From: Gallionella sp.
Lineage (GTDB): Bacteria > Pseudomonadota > Gammaproteobacteria > Burkholderiales > Gallionellaceae
DNA: 12,695 bases
Direction: 5' to 3'
NCBI GenBank assembly: GCA_030690245.1
Contig: JAUYGW010000159.1
Location: 1-12,695 of the forward strand
Below the pieces are notes generated by a model. It was given only the letters and a program-made list of their open reading frames with translations, made no database searches and was not told the origin of the DNA. Position numbers and translations under genes: made by a program. Positions 6,995 to 12,695 of the stretch are shown here, piece by piece; position 1 is the stretch's first letter; every line of letters begins with the position of its first letter.

Positions 6995-7393
6995 ATGAGT
7001 ATGAGTGATCCGATCTCCGACATGTTGACGCGTATTCGTAATGCGCAGATGGCGGAAAAAACCAAAGTGGCAATGCCTTCTTCAAAGTTGAAGGTGGCGA
7101 TTGCGGAAGTCTTGAAAGACGAAGGTTATGTGGATGGCTTTAATGTCGTCAAGGGTGATGGTGGCAAAGCCACGCTGGAAATCGGTCTGAAGTATTACAG
7201 CGGACGTCCCGTAATCGAAAAAATCCAGCGTATCAGCCGTCCGGGACTGCGTATATACAAGGGTTCCGAAGATATTCCCAAGGTGATGAATGGTCTGGGT
7301 ATCGCCATTGTGTCTACATCCAAAGGTTTGATGACCGACCGCAAAGCGCGCGCCAATGGTATTGGCGGTGAAGTGCTGTGCGTAGTCGCGTAG
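6995..7393 (+). CDS. rpsH: 30S ribosomal protein S8
   Basis: 132 aa (usually 130-132). S8 binds the 16S central domain (helix 21) early in assembly. In E. coli it also represses the spc operon at the rplE start. It begins [18 protein letters not shown]. The signature [24 protein letters not shown] (106-129) ends the protein. The strong TAGGAGAA at 6983-6990 sits at the rpsN stop and serves the ATG at 6995; a second ATG at 7001 is too close to it. Confidence 0.98.
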   Translation: MSMSDPISDMLTRIRNAQMAEKTKVAMPSSKLKVAIAEVLKDEGYVDGFNVVKGDGGKATLEIGLKYYSGRPVIEKIQRISRPGLRIYKGSEDIPKVMNGLGIAIVSTSKGLMTDRKARANGIGGEVLCVVA

Positions 7394-7403
7394 TGAGGTA
7401 ATA

Positions 7404-7937
7404 ATGTCTAGAGTTGCCAAGAATCCTGTCGTTGTGCCTGCTGGTGTTGAAGTCGTGCAGATCGCAGGTGAAATTTCGATAAAGGGGCCGATGGGCACCC
7501 TTAAGCAAGCCTTGTCGGGTGATGTGAGCGTGGAGCGCGAGGGCGACAGCCTGTTGTGTAAAGCGCTGAATGATTCCATTCAGGCCAATGCGATGTCTGG
7601 CACGATCCGCGCATTGCTGGCTAACATGGTTCAAGGTGTAAGCAAAGGTTTTGAACGTAAGTTGAGCCTGGTTGGCGTGGGTTATCGTGCGCAGGCTGCA
7701 GGTGATACGCTGAACCTGACCTTGGGCTTTTCTCATCCGGTTGCCTACAAGATGCCTGCCGGTATCAAGGTCGAGACGCCGACGCAAACAGAAATCCTGT
7801 TAAAGGGCGCCGACAAGCAGCGTGTCGGACAAGTTGCTGCTGAAATTCGCGCCTTCCGTGAACCCGAGCCATACAAGGGCAAAGGGGTGCGCTACAGCGA
7901 TGAAGTGGTGATCCTGAAAGAAACCAAAAAGAAGTAA
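7404..7937 (+). CDS. rplF: 50S ribosomal protein L6
   Basis: 177 aa, the standard length. L6 has two similar alpha/beta domains (about 1-80 and 82-177), binds helix 97 of 23S rRNA and lies near the factor-binding centre. It starts [43 protein letters not shown] marks the linker and the start of domain 2. The C-terminus [21 protein letters not shown] is the classic L6 signature. TGAGGT (7394-7399) follows the rpsH stop. Confidence 0.98.
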   Translation: MSRVAKNPVVVPAGVEVVQIAGEISIKGPMGTLKQALSGDVSVEREGDSLLCKALNDSIQANAMSGTIRALLANMVQGVSKGFERKLSLVGVGYRAQAAGDTLNLTLGFSHPVAYKMPAGIKVETPTQTEILLKGADKQRVGQVAAEIRAFREPEPYKGKGVRYSDEVVILKETKKK

Positions 7938-7964
7938 TTTTAGGCAGAAATAATTGAGGCCAAT

Positions 7965-8321
7965 ATGTTGATCAAAAAAGAAGCGCGTCAGCGCAGAGCA
8001 CGCAAAACCCGTGCCCGCATTGCTGAGAAAAAGACAGTACGTCTTGCTATTCACCGTACCAATTTGCACATCTATGCCCAGGTGATTTCTGCTTGTGGCA
8101 GCAAAGTGCTGGCGAGTGCGTCCAGCAACGAAGCGGAAGTTCGCAAGGATTTGGCGAACGGCGGGAACAAGGCCGCTGCGGCTGTGGTGGGCAAGCGCAT
8201 CGCCGAGAAGGCGAAGAGCGCGGGCATTACCCAGGTGGCGTTTGACCGTTCTGGTAACCGGTATCATGGCCGTGTCAAGGCGTTGGCTGAAGCCGCGCGC
8301 GAACATGGTCTGCAGTTCTAA
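7965..8321 (+). CDS. rplR: 50S ribosomal protein L18
   Basis: 118 aa (E. coli 117). L18 binds 5S rRNA and, with L5, forms the central protuberance. It has the typical basic N-terminus ([19 protein letters not shown]). [15 protein letters not shown] (residues 27-41) and the C-terminal [26 protein letters not shown] are diagnostic. The 27-nt gap from rplF is one of the longer gaps in the block. GAGG at 7956-7959 gives a normal spacing to the ATG at 7965. Confidence 0.98.
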   Translation: MLIKKEARQRRARKTRARIAEKKTVRLAIHRTNLHIYAQVISACGSKVLASASSNEAEVRKDLANGGNKAAAAVVGKRIAEKAKSAGITQVAFDRSGNRYHGRVKALAEAAREHGLQF

Positions 8322-8334
8322 TTGGAGTTGAGCG

Positions 8335-8856
8335 ATGGCTAAGCCGCAAGGAAAAATGCATCAGCAAGAAGAGCGCGATGACGGACTGATCGAAAAAATG
8401 ATCTCCGTGAACCGTGTCACCAAGGTAGTCAAGGGTGGTCGCATCATGGGGTTCGCAGCACTGACCGTGGTCGGTGATGGTGATGGCCGCGTAGCGATGG
8501 GCAAAGGTAAATCCAAGGAAGTTCCGGTTGCCGTGCAAAAGGCGATGGATGAAGCGCGCCGCAATCTGGTCAAGATAAGCCTGAGAAATGGCACGTTGCA
8601 CCATACCGTGATCGGTAAACATGGTGCAGCCAAGGTGTTGATGCAGCCGGCATCCGAAGGTACCGGCATTATCGCCGGTGGTGCGATGCGCGCAGTGTTC
8701 GAGGCGGTCGGTGTGCGCGATGTGTTGGCCAAGTGTATTGGCTCCAGCAATCCGTACAACGTGGTGCGCGCCACACTGAACGGCTTGAAAGCATTGAATT
8801 CCCCATCGGAAATTGCTGCCAAGCGCGGTAAGAATGTTGACGAGATCCTGGGGTAA
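8335..8856 (+). CDS. rpsE: 30S ribosomal protein S5
   Basis: 173 aa, slightly longer than the 167 aa of E. coli because of a polar N-terminus. S5 lies in the 30S body, takes part in decoding fidelity and in mRNA-entry helicase activity. The dsRBD-like N-domain carries [49 protein letters not shown] and the end [19 protein letters not shown] identify the C-domain. The KVVKGGR loop is where spectinomycin-resistance changes map in other species; it looks wild-type. GGAG (8323-8326) precedes the ATG. Confidence 0.98.
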   Translation: MAKPQGKMHQQEERDDGLIEKMISVNRVTKVVKGGRIMGFAALTVVGDGDGRVAMGKGKSKEVPVAVQKAMDEARRNLVKISLRNGTLHHTVIGKHGAAKVLMQPASEGTGIIAGGAMRAVFEAVGVRDVLAKCIGSSNPYNVVRATLNGLKALNSPSEIAAKRGKNVDEILG

Positions 8857-8859
8857 ACC

Positions 8860-9051
8860 ATGACACAAGCAAAAAACAAGACTTTAAAAGTGACGCAGAT
8901 CAAAAGCCTGATCGGCACCAAGCAATCACATCGCGACACGATTCGCGGTTTGGGGCTGCGTCGTATCAATCATACCGTGCAACTGGAAGACACTCCTTGT
9001 GTACGCGGCATGATCAACAAAGTTTTTTATATGGTTAAGTGCGAGGCATAA
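8860..9051 (+). CDS. rpmD: 50S ribosomal protein L30
   Basis: 63 aa, 3-4 residues longer than E. coli L30. It is a small ferredoxin-fold 23S-binding protein. [46 protein letters not shown] is the whole family pattern. It starts three bases after rpsE. It may use the GGGG at the rpsE end (8850-8853) as a Shine-Dalgarno. Confidence 0.97.
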   Translation: MTQAKNKTLKVTQIKSLIGTKQSHRDTIRGLGLRRINHTVQLEDTPCVRGMINKVFYMVKCEA

Positions 9052-9054
9052 CAA

Positions 9055-9489
9055 ATGCAACTCAATAATATTCAGCCTGCACAAGGTGCCAAGCATTCCA
9101 AGCGTCGCGTTGGTCGCGGCATCGGTTCTGGTTTGGGCAAGACCTGCGGCCGCGGCCACAAGGGGCAGAAATCCCGCGCTGGCGGTTTCCATAAGGTAGG
9201 TTTCGAGGGCGGTCAAATGCCGCTGCAACGCCGTTTGCCGAAGCGCGGTTTTGTATCGCTGACGCGCGATGACACGGCACAAGTTCGATTATCCGATCTG
9301 CAAAAACTGCCGGTGGATAGCATTGATCTGCTGGCACTCAAGCAGGCTGGAGTTATTCATGCTGGCGCATTGTCTGCGAAAGTTATCCTGTGCGGTGAAA
9401 TTTCCCGTGCAGTGAAGCTGCAGGGACTGCTGGTAACCAAAGGTGCACGCACAGCGATTGAAGCTGCTGGCGGCAGCATCGCCGAGTAA
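9055..9489 (+). CDS. rplO: 50S ribosomal protein L15
   Basis: 144 aa, the usual length. L15 is a late-assembly 23S-binding protein with an extended basic N-terminal arm. The arm holds [28 protein letters not shown] (16-43), then [17 protein letters not shown] (50-66). The C-terminal globular domain carries the conserved GAL-containing segment and ends [14 protein letters not shown]. It starts 3 nt after rpmD and ends 9 nt before secY. Confidence 0.98.
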   Translation: MQLNNIQPAQGAKHSKRRVGRGIGSGLGKTCGRGHKGQKSRAGGFHKVGFEGGQMPLQRRLPKRGFVSLTRDDTAQVRLSDLQKLPVDSIDLLALKQAGVIHAGALSAKVILCGEISRAVKLQGLLVTKGARTAIEAAGGSIAE

Positions 9490-9498
9490 GGCTGGTAC

Positions 9499-10815
9499 GT
9501 GAGCGCAGTGGCTAAGGGTGCAGGCAAGAGCAAGTATGGTGATTTAGGCCAGCGACTCTGGTTTTTGCTGGGCGCATTGGTGGTATTTCGCATTGGAGCG
9601 CATATCCCCGTGCCGGGCATTGACCCGACGGTGTTGGCTGATTTGTTCAAGTCGCAGAAAGACGGTATCCTGGGCATGTTCAACATGTTCTCGGGTGGCG
9701 CGCTGGAACGTTTCACGATTTTCGCTCTGGGGATTATGCCGTACATCTCCGCGTCGATCATCATGCAGTTGGCTGCGATAGCGGTTCCGCATATCGAGCA
9801 GTTGAAGAAAGAAGGCGAAGCAGGGCGCCGCAAGATAACGCAGTACACCCGCTACGGCACATTGGCTTTGGCGTTGTTCCAGGCATTTGGCATCTCGGTG
9901 GCGTTGCAGTCGCAGCCGGGATTGGTGCCGAATCCGGGCACAATGTTCCAGTTAACATCGGTAGTTACCCTGGTGACCGGCACGATGTTCCTGATGTGGC
10001 TGGGCGAGCAGATTACCGAACGCGGTCTGGGAAATGGCATTTCGCTGATTATTTTTGCCGGTATCGCGGCGGGTTTGCCCAGCGCAATTGGCAGCACGCT
10101 TGAATTGGCGCGCACCGGTGCATTCTCCATTCCGCTGGTGTTGTTGCTGTTCTTCGGGGCGATAGCGGTCACTGCTTTGGTGGTATATGTCGAACGTGGC
10201 CAGCGCAAGATCCTGGTGAACTACGCCAAACGGCAAGTGGGTAACAAGGTTTATGGTGGGCAAAGTTCCCATCTGCCGCTGAAGCTAAATATGGCCGGCG
10301 TGATCCCGCCTATTTTTGCCTCCAGCATTATCCTGTTTCCGGCGACGATTGCGGGCTGGTTTGGTAGCGGAGAGGGCATGGGTTGGCTGAAAGATATCAG
10401 CGGGATGTTGTCTCCCGGGCAGCCAATTTATGTGCTGACGTATGCGGTAGCGATTATATTTTTCTGTTTCTTCTACACGGCGCTGGTGTTCAGCCCGAAA
10501 GAAACGGCAGACAATTTGAAAAAGAGCGGCGCGTTTTTGCCCGGTATTCGCCCCGGCGAGCAAACTGCCCGTTACGTTGAAAAGATCATGCTGCGCCTGA
10601 CTATGATTGGCGCGGTGTATATCACTCTGGTTTGTTTGCTGCCGGAATTCTTGGTGGTGAAGTGGAATGTGCCGTTTTACTTTGGTGGCACATCGCTGTT
10701 GATTCTGGTGGTGGTAACGATGGACTTCATGGCGCAAGTACAGTCTTATCTGATGACTCATCAGTATGAAAACCTGCTGAAGAAAGCCAATTTCAAGGGT
10801 GGGTCTGCGCGCTAA
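9499..10815 (+). CDS. secY: Protein translocase channel subunit SecY
   Basis: 438 aa (E. coli 443). SecY is the membrane pore of the SecYEG translocon, through which unfolded preproteins pass, driven by SecA. Hydrophobic segments consistent with ten membrane helices run from about 20 to 425. HIPVPGIDP (35-43) leads toward the plug region. [14 protein letters not shown] (177-190) and [24 protein letters not shown] (253-276) are signatures. GIRPG (349-353) in the cytoplasmic loop has the conserved arginine (Arg351) needed for SecA-driven transport. The start is GTG at 9499, with only AAGG (9488-9491) upstream. TAA overlaps the infA ATG by one base. Confidence 0.97.
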   Translation: MSAVAKGAGKSKYGDLGQRLWFLLGALVVFRIGAHIPVPGIDPTVLADLFKSQKDGILGMFNMFSGGALERFTIFALGIMPYISASIIMQLAAIAVPHIEQLKKEGEAGRRKITQYTRYGTLALALFQAFGISVALQSQPGLVPNPGTMFQLTSVVTLVTGTMFLMWLGEQITERGLGNGISLIIFAGIAAGLPSAIGSTLELARTGAFSIPLVLLLFFGAIAVTALVVYVERGQRKILVNYAKRQVGNKVYGGQSSHLPLKLNMAGVIPPIFASSIILFPATIAGWFGSGEGMGWLKDISGMLSPGQPIYVLTYAVAIIFFCFFYTALVFSPKETADNLKKSGAFLPGIRPGEQTARYVEKIMLRLTMIGAVYITLVCLLPEFLVVKWNVPFYFGGTSLLILVVVTMDFMAQVQSYLMTHQYENLLKKANFKGGSAR

Positions 10816-11033
10816 TGGCTAAAGAAGATGTGATTCAGATGCAAGGCGAGATAGAGGAGTCGCTGCCGAACGCGACTTTCCGTATCAAGCTGGAAAATGG
10901 TCATGTGGTGTTGGGTCATATCTCGGGGAAAATGCGTATGCATTACATACGCATCCTGCCAGGAGACAAGGTGACCGTGGAATTGACACCCTATGATTTG
11001 AGTAAGGCGCGCATTGTGTTCCGCGCTAAATAG
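10815..11033 (+). CDS. infA: Translation initiation factor IF-1
   Basis: 72 aa, exactly the usual size. IF-1 is a single OB-fold protein that blocks the A site during initiation and helps IF-2 and IF-3. [13 protein letters not shown] starts the protein; [37 protein letters not shown] (18-54) and the end [10 protein letters not shown] are almost invariant. It overlaps secY by one base (TAATG), so translation is probably coupled. Its place between secY and rpmJ is typical of betaproteobacteria and Gram-positives, and differs from E. coli. Confidence 0.98.
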   Translation: MAKEDVIQMQGEIEESLPNATFRIKLENGHVVLGHISGKMRMHYIRILPGDKVTVELTPYDLSKARIVFRAK

Positions 11034-11055
11034 TTAAGCGAGTAAGGAGAAAAAA

Positions 11056-11169
11056 ATGAGAGTGCAAGCATCAGTAAAAAAGATATGCCGTAACTGCAAG
11101 ATCGTTATTCGTAAGCGTGTGGTGCGCGTTATTTGCGCAGAACCGCGGCACAAGCAACGTCAGGGCTAA
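11056..11169 (+). CDS. rpmJ: 50S ribosomal protein L36, zinc-binding form
   Basis: 37 aa, below the size of most ORF calls but the exact length of L36. It is the smallest 50S protein, bound to 23S r[17 protein letters not shown] starts it. Cys11, Cys14, Cys27 and His32 form the CCCH zinc ribbon, so this is the zinc-dependent type rather than the zinc-free paralogue. AAGGAGA at 11044-11050 is a strong Shine-Dalgarno with good spacing. It closes the spc block, as in most bacteria. Confidence 0.97.
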   Translation: MRVQASVKKICRNCKIVIRKRVVRVICAEPRHKQRQG

Positions 11170-11190
11170 TAGAATCAAATCGGCTGTTAG

Positions 11191-11199
11191 TGATATAAT
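11191..11199 (+). promoter_or_regulatory. Probable extended -10 promoter of the alpha block
   Basis: TGATATAAT at 11191-11199 is a perfect extended -10 (TGn followed by TATAAT). No good -35 is seen 16-18 nt upstream (bases around 11171-11176 read AGAATC), which extended -10 promoters can tolerate. The predicted start near 11206 leaves a leader of about 23 nt before rpsM. The site lies in the 59-nt gap between rpmJ and rpsM, the usual boundary of the spc and alpha operons. Confidence 0.7.
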
Positions 11200-11228
11200 T
11201 TTCGTCTTTTCAAAGATAGGGTAGCTGC

Positions 11229-11594
11229 ATGGCACGTATTGCAGGGGTCAATATCCCCAACCATCAACACGCTGTGATTGCCTTGACTGCAATCTACGGT
11301 ATCGGGCGCGCCCGTTCGCAAGATGTTTGCGTAGCGGCTGGCGTGAATTCCAGCACCAAGATGAAAGATTTGACTGACGCAGAGGTTGAAAAGCTGCGCG
11401 AGCAAGTCGCCAAATTTACGGTGGAAGGTGATCTGCGTCGTGAAACGACAATGAACATCAAGCGTCTGATGGACTTGGGTTGCTATCGCGGCCTGCGCCA
11501 TCGCCGTGGTTTGCCATGCCGTGGCCAGCGCACTCGCACCAATGCACGTACCCGTAAGGGCCCGCGCAAGGCGATTGCCGGCGCCAAGAAGTAA
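11229..11594 (+). CDS. rpsM: 30S ribosomal protein S13
   Basis: 121 aa (E. coli 118). S13 is at the top of the 30S head, touches P-site tRNA through its C-terminal tail, and bridges to L5. [10 protein letters not shown] starts it and [12 protein letters not shown] (23-34) is the conserved helix-turn region. [28 protein letters not shown] (87-114) is the basic tail signature. AGGG at 11218-11221 is a modest Shine-Dalgarno. It is first in the alpha block. Confidence 0.98.
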   Translation: MARIAGVNIPNHQHAVIALTAIYGIGRARSQDVCVAAGVNSSTKMKDLTDAEVEKLREQVAKFTVEGDLRRETTMNIKRLMDLGCYRGLRHRRGLPCRGQRTRTNARTRKGPRKAIAGAKK

Positions 11595-11624
11595 GTTTGC
11601 TATAACGCATTAGAGGATTAGATT

Positions 11625-12014
11625 ATGGCCAAGCCAAGCACGAAGGTGCGCAAGAAAGTCAAAAAGAACGTAGCTGAAGGTATTGCGCACGTTCACGCTT
11701 CCTTTAACAACACTATCGTCACCATTACCGACCGCCAAGGCAATACCTTGGCATGGTCAACCAGTGGTGCGCAGGGTTTTAAGGGCTCGCGTAAGAGCAC
11801 GCCGTTCGCAGCGCAGGTGGCGGCCGAAACAGTGAGCAAGGCTGCAGTTGAATGCGGCGTTAAAAATCTTGAAGTGCGTATCAAGGGACCCGGCCCAGGC
11901 CGCGAGTCCGCGGTGCGCGCATTGAATGCGGCTGGTTTTAAGATTACCAGCATCTCCGACATTACACCGGTGCCGCATAACGGCTGCCGTCCGCCTAAAA
12001 AGCGCCGTATCTAA
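11625..12014 (+). CDS. rpsK: 30S ribosomal protein S11
   Basis: 129 aa, identical in length to E. coli S11. S11 lies on the 30S platform near the Shine-Dalgarno helix. [19 protein letters not shown] (23-41), [13 protein letters not shown] and the end [16 protein letters not shown] are diagnostic. Asn119 in HNG is the residue partly converted to isoaspartate in E. coli S11, and the same site is kept here. AGAGGA (11612-11617) precedes the ATG. Confidence 0.98.
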   Translation: MAKPSTKVRKKVKKNVAEGIAHVHASFNNTIVTITDRQGNTLAWSTSGAQGFKGSRKSTPFAAQVAAETVSKAAVECGVKNLEVRIKGPGPGRESAVRALNAAGFKITSISDITPVPHNGCRPPKKRRI

Positions 12015-12031
12015 TTTTTTGGGAGTCGATC

Positions 12032-12661
12032 TTGGCTAGAAATCTTGATGCAAAATGCCGTCAGTGCCGCCGCGAAGGCGAAAAGCTGTTCCTGAAGGGC
12101 GAAAAATGTTTTACCGATAAATGTGGTGTTGAGCGCAGGGCTTATCCGCCCGGTCAGCACGGGCAGAAAAAGAACACCCGTCTGTCAGAGTACGGCGGCC
12201 AGTTGCGTGAAAAGCAGAAAGTTCGCCGCATTTACGGCGTGCTGGAAAAGCAATTCCGCCTGACCTACAAGCAAGCGGAAAGCCAACGCGGCATCACCGG
12301 CGAAAGCCTGTTGCAGATTCTGGAATCGCGTTTGGATAATGTTTCCTACCGTATGGGTTTCGGCGCGTCGCGTGCCGAGGCGCGTCAGGTGGTTCGCCAT
12401 AATGGCGTTCTGGTAAATGGCAAGCGCGTCAATATTCCTTCCTACCAGGTACGCCCCGGCGACGTGGTCGAAGTGGCCGAAAAATCCAGGACGCATCTGC
12501 GCATCAAAGCTGCACTGGCTGCGGCCGAACAGCGCGGTTTTCCGGAATGGATTGAAATGGACACCAAAGCGCTTAAGGGAACATATAAAGCCAAGCCACA
12601 ACGTGCCGAACTGCCTGCAACCATCAACGAGCATCTCGTGGTTGAGTTGTATTCCAAGTAA
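12032..12661 (+). CDS. rpsD: 30S ribosomal protein S4, four-cysteine form, TTG start
   Basis: 209 aa (E. coli 206). S4 nucleates 30S assembly on the 5' domain of 16S rRNA, and in E. coli represses the alpha operon. The start is TTG at 12032; no in-frame ATG is available, [16 protein letters not shown] is the family start, and GGGAG (12021-12025) is well placed. Cys9, Cys12, Cys26 and Cys31 match the zinc or Fe-S binding set known in Thermus-type S4; E. coli keeps only the last. The S4 RNA-binding domain lies at about 97-160 ([20 protein letters not shown] to RPGDVVEV). Confidence 0.96.
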   Translation: MARNLDAKCRQCRREGEKLFLKGEKCFTDKCGVERRAYPPGQHGQKKNTRLSEYGGQLREKQKVRRIYGVLEKQFRLTYKQAESQRGITGESLLQILESRLDNVSYRMGFGASRAEARQVVRHNGVLVNGKRVNIPSYQVRPGDVVEVAEKSRTHLRIKAALAAAEQRGFPEWIEMDTKALKGTYKAKPQRAELPATINEHLVVELYSK

Positions 12662-12678
12662 TCCACGTGGAGTAGCGT

Positions 12679-12695
12679 ATGCCTAAGAATGAATT
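12679..12695 (+). CDS. rpoA: RNA polymerase alpha subunit, first codons only
   Basis: Only ATG CCT AAG AAT GAA and two more bases are in the window (MPKNE). The sequence is too short to identify by itself. The call rests on gene order: in the alpha block rpsD is followed by rpoA, then rplQ. GTGGAG (12667-12672) is a fitting Shine-Dalgarno, 17 nt after rpsD. Confidence 0.7.

Noticed and set aside
11205..11216. TCTTTTCAAAGA inverted repeat before rpsM
   Set aside because: As RNA it would form at most four A/U-rich pairs with a four-base loop, too weak to call a structure.
11600..11610. TATAAC resembling a -10 between rpsM and rpsK
   Set aside because: No -35 at the right distance, no TG extension, and a 30-nt gap is common between co-transcribed genes.

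Overview
The window is a stretch of the universal ribosomal-protein supercluster (str end, S10, spc, start of alpha), read entirely on the + strand. It comes from a proteobacterium, most likely a betaproteobacterium. Three observations support this: tuf runs straight into rpsJ, infA lies between secY and rpmJ, and the protein sequences are of betaproteobacterial type (for example the L3 segment [14 protein letters not shown], the S8 start MSMSDPI and the S5 segment [10 protein letters not shown]). Moderate base composition with GTG/TTG starts would fit Nitrosomonadales (Gallionella/Sideroxydans/Nitrosomonas-like), but the genus is only a guess.

Layout. 1-148 is the 3' end of tuf (EF-Tu). 149-246 is a structured leader with two competing hairpins and a boxA-like motif. 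247-5272 is the S10 block: rpsJ, rplC, rplD, rplW, rplB, rpsS, rplV, rpsC, rplP, rpmC, rpsQ. 5273-5405 holds a clear sigma70-type promoter and a hairpin-rich leader. 5406-11169 is the spc block: rplN, rplX, rplE, rpsN, rpsH, rplF, rplR, rpsE, rpmD, rplO, secY, infA, rpmJ. 11170-11228 holds an extended -10 promoter. 11229-12695 is the alpha block: rpsM, rpsK, rpsD and the first codons of rpoA.

The genes make most of the 50S and 30S structural proteins, an initiation factor (IF-1), the central protein-export channel (SecY), and the start of RNA polymerase alpha. Spacing is tight: most gaps are under 30 nt and several genes overlap by 1-17 nt, which suggests translational coupling. No intrinsic terminator was seen, so the blocks are probably joined by read-through, with internal promoters before rplN and rpsM. 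No stretch over 300 nt lacks a gene. The other strand has only shadow ORFs.

I found no mobile element, CRISPR array, tRNA, rRNA or accessory gene, and no sign of an undescribed multi-gene system. The points worth a second look are regulatory: a boxA-like site ahead of rpsJ (S10 is NusE, the boxA-binding Nus factor), repeated hairpins in the spc leader, a very short alpha leader that leaves little room for an E. coli-type S4 pseudoknot, and non-ATG starts on rpsD and secY.
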